Shown: positions 6,295-12,159 of the stretch, in pieces
Layout of the letters: each line of letters starts with the position of its first letter
Numbering within the stretch: the first letter of the stretch is position 1
NCBI GenBank assembly: GCA_021820785.1
Contig: JAKADE010000047.1
Span: forward strand, 1-12,159
Direction of reading: 5' to 3'
Source of the DNA: Pseudomonadota bacterium
GTDB lineage: Bacteria; Pseudomonadota; Gammaproteobacteria; Steroidobacterales; Steroidobacteraceae
Length of the DNA: 12,159 nucleotides
The notes under the pieces: generated by a model
The model's input: the letters and a program-made list of their open reading frames with translations, nothing else
The model's database searches: none
What the model was told of the DNA's origin: nothing
Program-made: the position numbers and the translations under genes

Positions 6295-8055
6295 ATGGCG
6301 TACATGATATCTTTCCCTGCGGTTTCGGCTCGGGTAGGTCGTAGGCATCCCTGGCCGGCCTCGCGGATTCAAAAATCGACCGGATCCGGTGCACGCCGTG
6401 CGGCCGCCCTTTTGCTGCTGCAGGCACTGCTTTGGCTCGGGATTGGGTTTGCTCCGGCGGCCAGCGCCGCGGGGGGCCTTGCGCCGACGCCACCGATGGG
6501 ATGGAACGACTGGGCCCACTATCAGTGCCGCATCGATTCCAACGTGATTCTGGGCAATGCCCGAGCGCTGGTAAAAACCGGTCTTGCGGCTCGTGGCTAC
6601 AACACCGTCACCATCGACGATTGCTGGATGCGCAAGCACCGGGACAGCAACGGGAACCTGCAGGCCAACCTGCACAAGTTTCCGCAGGGTATGCACGCCG
6701 TCGCGAATAGCATCCACGCGCTCGGGTTGAAGTTCGGCATTTACGAGGATGCCGGTTACGCGACCTGCGGCGGCTTTGCCGGCAGCGGCGTCCCGAACGG
6801 TGGCGGCGCAGCGCATTTCCTGGCGGACGCGCGCCTGTTCGCGTCCTGGGGCGTCGATTACCTGAAACTGGATGGCTGCAACGTGTATACCGCCAAGGGC
6901 GAGTCGGCCAATGCGGCGTATCGAGCCGCCTATCGGGCCGAAAGCGAGGCGCTGAAGCAGGTCGGTCGGCCGATCGTCTTTTCCGAATCTGCGCCGGCCT
7001 ATTTCCAGGGGCAGCCGCAGTGGTATGACGTGCTCAGCTGGGTGCGCGGCTACGGGCAACTCTGGCGCGAGGGCTCAGACATCGAGATTTTCGACCCTCA
7101 TCGGCCGAATCGTTCGCGTTGGGCGAGCGTCATGTGGAATTACGAATACAACCTGCAGCTGGCCCGGTTCCAGAAGCCAGGCAACTGGAACGACTCGGAC
7201 TTCATCATCGGTGGCGATCGGGGCATGACGCTCGCGGAAACGCGCAGCCAGCTGGCGCTCTGGTCGATGATGTCCGCGCCGCTGATTCTCAGCTCGAATC
7301 TCAATAAGCTCTCCACGGCCAGCATCCATATTCTCGGCAACAGGGCGGTTATCGCCGTCGATCAGGATCCCCTGGGCCAGATGGCCACGCTGCTGCGCCG
7401 TACCCCGGACGAGGACGTGCTGATGAAGCCGCTGAGTGATGGCCGCTACGCCGTTGCAGTCCTCAACCGCAGCGCACACCCCCTGCATGTGGTGCTGCGT
7501 CCGCGTACGCTCGGCTTCCCGGGTGCCGCCTGCCGATACGAGAGCGTCGCGCTCTGGACCGGCTCGCGCCGTGCAGGTGCGCCGGACCTCGCGGCACGCA
7601 TTGGCGCGCATGACACGCAGATCTGGACCATTCGGCCGACTGCCGCTTGCGGCATTCCGCAGCGCATGGGTGTCATTACGCGCATCCGGCCCAATGTTGC
7701 GCCCCACGATCGCACGGCGGAGGCATACACCCGGTGCCTTTCGGCGCCTGGCACAGTCGGTGAGTGCACAGGATCAGGCGCGCAGAGCTGGCAGGTCCTG
7801 CCGAACGGCGCACTGCGCACCGGGGGACGATGCCTCGCCCAGGTCGGCCACAGTGCCCGCCTCAGTGCGTGCGTTACGAGTGCACTGCAGCGCTGGCATT
7901 ACACGCTCCTGGGCAATCTCATCAACCAGAGCACGCATCAGTGCCTGACCGGGGGTGCTAGCGGTGCCCTGACGGTGCAGGCTTGCGGGCACAACCTGGC
8001 ATCGCAGATCTGGAGCGTGCCGGCGGCAATGGATGTGCGCCGGGCGTCGCGGTGA
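6295..8055 (+). CDS. Exported GH27 alpha-N-acetylgalactosaminidase/alpha-galactosidase with ricin-type lectin domain
   Basis: The start at 6295 is chosen for an AGG 8 nt upstream and gives 586 residues; the frame itself is open from 6163. A Sec signal follows: Arg-Arg, then AAALLLLQALLWLGIGFAP and cleavage after ASA near residue 58. The GH27 barrel opens with PTPPMGWNDW (about 64-73). The nucleophile is Asp193 in DYLKLDGC and the acid/base is Asp262 in WREGSDI. NWNDSDF (297-303), LALWSMMSAPLILSSNL and VIAVDQDPLG complete the family signature. In FSESAPAY, Ser232 and Ala235 align with the Ser and Ala that let human NAGA accept an N-acetyl group, where alpha-galactosidase has Glu and Leu, so alpha-GalNAc is the predicted substrate. 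A beta-sandwich (about 366-450) and a ricin-B/CBM13 trefoil with three QxW motifs (QSW 497, QRW 532, QIW 571) follow. It acts in the periplasm or outside the cell as the first enzyme of the cluster. Confidence 0.88.
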   Translation: MAYMISFPAVSARVGRRHPWPASRIQKSTGSGARRAAALLLLQALLWLGIGFAPAASAAGGLAPTPPMGWNDWAHYQCRIDSNVILGNARALVKTGLAARGYNTVTIDDCWMRKHRDSNGNLQANLHKFPQGMHAVANSIHALGLKFGIYEDAGYATCGGFAGSGVPNGGGAAHFLADARLFASWGVDYLKLDGCNVYTAKGESANAAYRAAYRAESEALKQVGRPIVFSESAPAYFQGQPQWYDVLSWVRGYGQLWREGSDIEIFDPHRPNRSRWASVMWNYEYNLQLARFQKPGNWNDSDFIIGGDRGMTLAETRSQLALWSMMSAPLILSSNLNKLSTASIHILGNRAVIAVDQDPLGQMATLLRRTPDEDVLMKPLSDGRYAVAVLNRSAHPLHVVLRPRTLGFPGAACRYESVALWTGSRRAGAPDLAARIGAHDTQIWTIRPTAACGIPQRMGVITRIRPNVAPHDRTAEAYTRCLSAPGTVGECTGSGAQSWQVLPNGALRTGGRCLAQVGHSARLSACVTSALQRWHYTLLGNLINQSTHQCLTGGASGALTVQACGHNLASQIWSVPAAMDVRRASR

Positions 8056-8080
8056 GTGCGAAGCGCTCATTTGATGGCCG

Positions 8081-8112
8081 GGTCAGGGCAGCCGTCGGGT
8101 GCTGCCCTGACC
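8081..8112 (+). terminator. Strong intercistronic hairpin after the GH27 gene (no U-run)
   Basis: GGTCAGGGCAGC, an 8-nt loop, then GCTGCCCTGACC: a perfect, GC-rich 12-bp stem 25 nt after the GH27 stop. GGACC rather than a U-tract follows, so it is not a canonical intrinsic terminator. It could partly stop transcription, protect the 3' end of the GH27 message, or adjust the ratio between the secreted enzyme and the downstream genes. Confidence 0.55.
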
Positions 8113-8197
8113 GGACCTCCTGCGGAGATGGCGGGCCGGCCGACTCTCCGGCGCGCACTGCGTGCGGACATTCTGAGTGAGCGGCCGGGAGAGGACG

Positions 8198-9472
8198 ATG
8201 AATTCAACCCCCTCAGGCACCGACCGTCGGGCGCTTGCGCTCATGGCGGGACTGTTCGCACTGTTCGGCTGTGTGACCTGGCTGAATGGCGTGCTGATCC
8301 CGTTCCTAAAACTGGTGTGCGAACTTGACACCTTCGAGGCGCTGCTGGTTGCGTTTGCCTTCTATATCGCCTACTTCGTCATGGCGATTCCCTCGGCCCG
8401 TGTTCTGGCGATCACCGGCTACAAGAGAGGCATGGCGCTCGGACTGGCCGTGATGGCCGCGGGCACGGCCGTCTTCGTGCCAGCCGCGCTGTTGCGCTCA
8501 TACGGTATATTCCTGACCGGATTGTTCGTGCAGGGTACCGGGCTGTGCCTGCTGCAAACGGCGGCGAATCCGTATGTGATCATCCTCGGGCCGCACGAAA
8601 GTGCAGCGCGGCGCGTGTCTATCATGGGCGTGTGCAACAAGCTCGCTGGCGTGATCAGTCCGATGCTGCTCGGCGCGGTGGTGTTCGTCGGATTCGGGCA
8701 TCTGCAGCATGCAGCGCGGGGCACTCTGGGCGCGACGGAGCTTGATCAGTTGGCGCACCGGCTCATTCCGCCCTATCTCGCACTGGCCGTCGGGTTGCTG
8801 ATCCTCGCATTTGCGATCGCGCGCTCCGGTCTACCTGAGCCGAAGGAGCCGCCGGCAGAGCTCGATCAGAGTGAGCGCCGGCAGGGCTTTCGCTGGACGC
8901 ATCACCCGTTGCTGCTGTTCGGCTTCTGGGCATTGTTTTTTGAGATGGCCGTCGAGGTGATTGCCGGCGACACTATTGTTCTTTACGGACAAGCGCTGCA
9001 CTTTCCGATCGAGACGGCACGCTTCTTTGCAAGTCTGACGCTCGGAGCGATGGTTCTCGGTTATCTGCTCGGCATCGTGCTCGTGCCTAAGCGCATGAGC
9101 CAGGAGCGTGCGCTCGCCTGGTCCGCCGCGCTGGGGATCGTGCTGACGATTGGGATCACGGTGACGCACGGGATGCCCAGCATCCTGTTCGTGGCATCGC
9201 TCGGCTTTGCCAATGCGGTTTTGTGGCCGGCTATTTTCCCCCTCGCGCTCACCGGGCTCAGCGAGCACACCAAGACTGGTGCGGCGATCATGATCATGGC
9301 CATCATCGGCGGCGCAGTAGTACCGCCGGCGTACGGTCTGCTTGCGCGCGTCATCGGCAATCAACTGGCGTATATTTCGCTCGTGCCCATGTATGCAGTC
9401 ATTTTGAGCTACGCGCTGTTTGCGCAGAAGCGTATCAGCACGAGCCGCGCACGGATTGGAGCGCCTTCATGA
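8198..9472 (+). CDS. FucP/NagP-type MFS sugar:H+ symporter, predicted GalNAc permease
   Basis: The ATG at 8198 is supported by GGAGAGG ending 3 nt upstream and gives 424 residues with about 12 membrane segments. Features of the FHS (FucP) branch of the major facilitator family are visible: WLNGVLIPFLK (28-38), the PSARVLAITGYKRGMALG loop (65-82), LQTAANPYVIILGP (119-132) and RRVSIMGVCNKLAGVISP (138-155). Relatives carry fucose, glucose/galactose or GlcNAc (NagP) across the inner membrane with protons. Given the GH27 enzyme upstream and the AgaS-kinase fusion downstream, free GalNAc is the likely cargo, in the role called AgaP in other proteobacteria. The import of unphosphorylated sugar fits the cytoplasmic ROK kinase in the cluster. 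The stop overlaps the next start as ATGA, so translation is probably coupled to that of the regulator. Confidence 0.88.
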   Translation: MNSTPSGTDRRALALMAGLFALFGCVTWLNGVLIPFLKLVCELDTFEALLVAFAFYIAYFVMAIPSARVLAITGYKRGMALGLAVMAAGTAVFVPAALLRSYGIFLTGLFVQGTGLCLLQTAANPYVIILGPHESAARRVSIMGVCNKLAGVISPMLLGAVVFVGFGHLQHAARGTLGATELDQLAHRLIPPYLALAVGLLILAFAIARSGLPEPKEPPAELDQSERRQGFRWTHHPLLLFGFWALFFEMAVEVIAGDTIVLYGQALHFPIETARFFASLTLGAMVLGYLLGIVLVPKRMSQERALAWSAALGIVLTIGITVTHGMPSILFVASLGFANAVLWPAIFPLALTGLSEHTKTGAAIMIMAIIGGAVVPPAYGLLARVIGNQLAYISLVPMYAVILSYALFAQKRISTSRARIGAPS

Positions 9473-10419
9473 GTCCCCAAACAAGAAATCCCAATGGACC
9501 GGCCGCCGCAGCGAGGACAGAGTCGGGCGACCGGGATGCGCCGGGCGATCTGCTCGAGCGGATCCGTGCCGATATCGGTCATCTGTCCAAGGCGTTCGGC
9601 CGGATCGGCAGTTACCTGGTGGCTGATCCGGATTCGTTCATGCACGCACCGCTGCGAACCATTGCGGCCGGGGCAGGCGTCAGCGAGCCGAGCATCGTGC
9701 GCTACTGCAAGCACTACGGCTGCAAGGGCGTTCCGGAGTTTCGTATCGAGCTGGCAAAGGCCCTGGCACGCGAGCTGCCGGATTTCAGGCTCAACCTGAT
9801 TGCGCCCAGCGTCTCGGATCGCGAGCAGGTGAACGTCAACAAGAAGCGTTCGATCGCGCGCTACGCGGCCGGACTGATTGAGCGGGAGCGCTCGATTATC
9901 ATCGATTCGGGATCGACGCTGCGCATGTTCGCGACGCAGCTCGGGGAGGCTCGTGGGCTCTCGATTCTCACGGCCGATCTCGAGGTGGTGAATCTGCTGC
10001 GCCATTACAAGCAGCATGAGGTGATCGTTCCAGCCGGCACCGTTCGTTACGACACGATGGTGATCGGCGGACGGTTTCTCGAGCGGTTCCTCACGGAGCT
10101 GCATTTCGATACCTTTTTCCTCGGCGCCGACGCCATCGATTTGCGTCTCGGCTTGAGTACCTTCAACGAGGAGGAGGCGCAGAAGAATGCGGCCATGATC
10201 CGTGCAAGCGATCGCGTCGTGGTACTCGCGGATTCTTCGAAATTCGGCACTCCGAGTCTGCATCGAATTTGCGACATCCGCAAAGTCCACATGATCGTGA
10301 CGGACACTGACGCAGATCCTGCAGCGGTGGAACAGATTGAGGAACTCGGGATCGCGGTGCATTGCATCGATCCCCGGACCGGAATCCGAGCCACGGGGCG
10401 GCGTAAGGCGCGTAGATAG
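9469..10419 (+). CDS. Chimeric transcription regulator: RpiR-type HTH plus DeoR-type sensor domain
   Basis: The ATG at 9469 overlaps the permease stop (ATGA), with GGAG 7 nt upstream; 316 residues. Residues about 28-104 are an HTH_6 (RpiR family) DNA-binding domain: LLERIRADIGHLSKAFGRIG, then the helix-turn-helix LRTIAAGAGVSEPSIVRYCK (62-81) and GCKGVPEFRIELAKALA. RpiR proteins normally continue into a SIS sugar-phosphate domain. Here residues about 125-280 are instead a DeoRC domain: IIIDSGSTLRMFATQL (143-158), a TADLEVVNLL strand-loop, FFLGADAIDLRLGLST (216-231) and DRVVVLADSSKFG (248-260), all in the usual DeoR order. DeoRC domains bind phosphorylated sugars, and AgaR, the classic GalNAc/GalN regulator, is a DeoR protein with such a domain. 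It probably represses this operon at the 6011-6045 boxes until an amino-sugar phosphate appears. Confidence 0.88.
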   Translation: MSPQTRNPNGPAAAARTESGDRDAPGDLLERIRADIGHLSKAFGRIGSYLVADPDSFMHAPLRTIAAGAGVSEPSIVRYCKHYGCKGVPEFRIELAKALARELPDFRLNLIAPSVSDREQVNVNKKRSIARYAAGLIERERSIIIDSGSTLRMFATQLGEARGLSILTADLEVVNLLRHYKQHEVIVPAGTVRYDTMVIGGRFLERFLTELHFDTFFLGADAIDLRLGLSTFNEEEAQKNAAMIRASDRVVVLADSSKFGTPSLHRICDIRKVHMIVTDTDADPAAVEQIEELGIAVHCIDPRTGIRATGRRKARR

Positions 10420-10439
10420 GGCAGGAGAGGATTCAAAGC

Positions 10440-12159
10440 ATGTTCCAAGGCAGGCAGGGCGGTCCGTCTACGGTACCGCCGGATGATTCCCAGACGTACA
10501 AGGAGATCCTGCATCAGCCGGCCGTCTGGCGTGCCGTGAGTCGCGAGATCGCGGCGATGGCTGCAGATGCGCGTCAATGGGTCCGCGCCGGGCGCTTCGA
10601 GGAAGTGTGGTTTTGCGGCGCCGGCACCTCCGCGTTCATCGGCGAGTCGCTCAGCGTTTACCTCAATGAGCGCCAATCCGCGGTGCGATACATTCCGGTG
10701 CCGACCACGGAGCTTGTGGCATATCCGCAGCGTTTGCTGCGCCGCGGTACACGTCGATTGGTCGTTTCCTTCGGACGCAGTGGGGACAGCCCCGAGAGTG
10801 TGGCGACCTTGGCGCTGCTGGAGCGTGCCGACGCCGCGGGTTTACACATCACATGCAATGCTCATGGCGCATTGGCGCGCTCGGAAGGGTCGCGGCAACG
10901 CGCGATTGTGTTGCCTGACGAGACCCACGATGCCGGTTTTGCAATGACGTCGAGCTACAGCACGATGCTGCTGTATGCGCTCGCAGTCTTTGATGATCTG
11001 CCGATCGATGCGCTCGAGGGACGATTGAATGCGCTCGCAGATGCCGCCAGCGGTCTGATTGCGGCGGTTGCGCCCCTGGCGGTCGACCTGGCACCGCCCC
11101 AGCGCGTTGCATTTCTGGGCGGAGGAGAGTTGCGCGGAGCGGCGCATGAGTGTGCGCTGAAGGTACTGGAATTGACGGCGGGTCAGGTCGCCTCGTTCTG
11201 GGAGTCTCCGCTGGGCTTTCGGCACGGCCCGAAGTCTCTCGTGAACGAGGGCACGCAGGTCATCGCGCTGCTGTCCTCGGACGAGGATGCACGTCGCTAC
11301 GACGCGGACGTGGTCGATGAGTTGCGCACCCAGTACGCACCAGAGCAGGTACTCACGGTCGGCACGGTGCGGGCCGATGCCGATCTTGCTTTCAATGAAG
11401 TGCCTCGCGGATGGAACATACCGCTGTATGTGCTGCCGGCGCAGTTACTGGCGGTCGCCTGGTCGCAGAAATTGGGATTGAACGTCGACAATCCATTTCC
11501 CGACGGCAATCTGTCGCGGGTTGTGCAGGGCGTGCGGCTATATCCGCCTCCTGCGCCCAAAGTGAGGCTGTTCGGCGGCATGGATGTCGGCGGCAGCAAG
11601 ATTGAAACCTGCCTGTTCGACGAGCAGTTCCGGCCCCTGCACAGGCGCCGGGTGGATACCGCCTGTTCGAGCTACGAAGAATTGCTCGAGTGCATCGTCG
11701 GCGAGGTCCGATGGCTCGAATCCCAGGCGCAGGCGCCGGTGGACCTGGGCATTGGACTGCCCGGGCTGGTCGATTATCACAGCGGTCGTTCGCTCACGTC
11801 GAATCTGCCGGCGACGGGCCGACCATTGCGTGAAGATCTGATGGCACGCCTCGGGCGCACCGTGGCGATTGCCAACGATTGCAAGTGCTTTGCGCTCTCG
11901 GAGGCCAACGGTGGCGCAGGCGAAGACGCGGAAACAGTCCTCGGTCTGATCATCGGCACGGGAGTCGGTGGCGGCGTGGTGCACCGCGGCCGCCTTGTGC
12001 TCGGTCACAACGATTTGCCGGGCGAGCTCGGCCATCTGGGCATTCCGGGACGGTTCGTGAGGGAGTGGGATCTGCCTCTGATCGCGTGCGGTTGCGGCCG
12101 TGTCGGCTGCTACGAGACGCTCGTCTCCGGTCCCGGTCTGGTGCGGTTGGCGAGCCGTC
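10440..12159 (+). CDS. AgaS-type SIS isomerase/deaminase fused to a ROK sugar kinase (partial, runs off right edge)
   Basis: ATG at 10440 with AGGAGAGG 9 nt upstream; 573 codons are visible and the frame is still open. Residues about 20-370 are a complete AgaS-like double-SIS protein: FCGAGTSAFIGES (58-70), VVSFGRSGDSPES (108-120), AFLGGGELRGAAHECALK (224-241), SPLGFRHGPKS (256-266) and a C-terminal DNPFPDGNLSRVVQGVRLYP that closes stand-alone AgaS. After a short PPPAPK linker a ROK kinase begins: GMDVGGSK phosphate loop (380-387), catalytic Asp480 in IANDCK, GTGVGGGVV (506-514), zinc ligand His532 in GELGHLG, and the CGCGRVGCYE zinc loop (550-559). AgaS converts GalN-6-P to tagatose-6-P; ROK kinases phosphorylate free hexoses or hexosamines. 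The fusion would thus join the first and third steps of GalNAc breakdown, the kinase half acting like AgaK. Kinase specificity is inferred from context. Confidence 0.9.
   Translation, partial: MFQGRQGGPSTVPPDDSQTYKEILHQPAVWRAVSREIAAMAADARQWVRAGRFEEVWFCGAGTSAFIGESLSVYLNERQSAVRYIPVPTTELVAYPQRLLRRGTRRLVVSFGRSGDSPESVATLALLERADAAGLHITCNAHGALARSEGSRQRAIVLPDETHDAGFAMTSSYSTMLLYALAVFDDLPIDALEGRLNALADAASGLIAAVAPLAVDLAPPQRVAFLGGGELRGAAHECALKVLELTAGQVASFWESPLGFRHGPKSLVNEGTQVIALLSSDEDARRYDADVVDELRTQYAPEQVLTVGTVRADADLAFNEVPRGWNIPLYVLPAQLLAVAWSQKLGLNVDNPFPDGNLSRVVQGVRLYPPPAPKVRLFGGMDVGGSKIETCLFDEQFRPLHRRRVDTACSSYEELLECIVGEVRWLESQAQAPVDLGIGLPGLVDYHSGRSLTSNLPATGRPLREDLMARLGRTVAIANDCKCFALSEANGGAGEDAETVLGLIIGTGVGGGVVHRGRLVLGHNDLPGELGHLGIPGRFVREWDLPLIACGCGRVGCYETLVSGPGLVRLASR

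Noticed and set aside
6274..7059. 261-codon minus-strand frame opposite the GH27 catalytic domain
   Set aside because: Shadow of the GH27 coding sequence, whose plus-strand motifs are unmistakable.
9409..10362. Long (317-codon) minus-strand open frame opposite the regulator
   Set aside because: It is the antisense of a gene whose plus-strand protein shows two conserved domains. The minus product is rich in Arg/His/Cys without family motifs, a usual effect of high GC content.
1..12159. CRISPR array, phage or plasmid origin
   Set aside because: No regularly spaced repeats, no cas or phage structural genes and no iterons were seen.

Overview
The window looks like chromosomal DNA of a GC-rich Gram-negative bacterium, most likely a proteobacterium. 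This rests on the protein families (IS200-type transposase, patatin-like phospholipase, DHA2 efflux pump, FucP-type sugar permease, RpiR- and DeoR-type regulator domains) and on the strongly GC-biased third codon positions. The exact lineage cannot be read from the sequence.

Left part (1-2726): a nucleotidyltransferase of the MntA antitoxin type runs off the left edge on the minus strand. Next to it is a compact IS200/IS605-type element (about 432-1018) with a Y1/HUH transposase and a hairpin near each end. The element sits directly on the 5' end of a patatin-like phospholipase gene, which has lost its own start and export signal. A two-CBS-domain protein follows.

Middle (2727-6294): two gene-poor stretches of about 0.8 and 1.2 kb flank a minus-strand 14-TM drug:H+ antiporter of the DHA2 (EmrB/QacA) family. 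A short 46-codon ORF with a strong ribosome-binding site lies just upstream of the antiporter gene.

Right part (about 6000-12159): a coherent plus-strand gene cluster for using alpha-linked N-acetylgalactosamine (GalNAc). In order it holds: (i) a control region with two tandem TG(G/A)AA-N5-TTCCA boxes and a perfect 10-bp inverted repeat; (ii) an exported GH27 glycosidase with a C-terminal ricin-type lectin domain, whose substrate-pocket residues match alpha-N-acetylgalactosaminidase rather than alpha-galactosidase; (iii) a FucP/NagP-type sugar:H+ symporter; (iv) a regulator that joins an RpiR-type DNA-binding domain to a DeoR-type sugar-phosphate sensor domain; and (v) a protein that fuses an AgaS-type SIS isomerase/deaminase to a ROK sugar kinase, cut by the right edge. 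The transporter and regulator overlap by ATGA, and the fusion gene starts 20 nt after the regulator, so these three form a tight operon.

Proposed flow: the GH27 enzyme releases terminal alpha-GalNAc outside the cytoplasm and the permease imports it. The ROK half of the fusion phosphorylates it to GalNAc-6-P, a deacetylase (not in this window) makes GalN-6-P, and the SIS half converts that to tagatose-6-P with loss of ammonia. The most unusual items are the RpiR/DeoR chimeric regulator and the AgaS-kinase fusion. The RpiR-type HTH has lost its usual SIS partner, while a SIS protein is encoded by the next gene, fused to the kinase.
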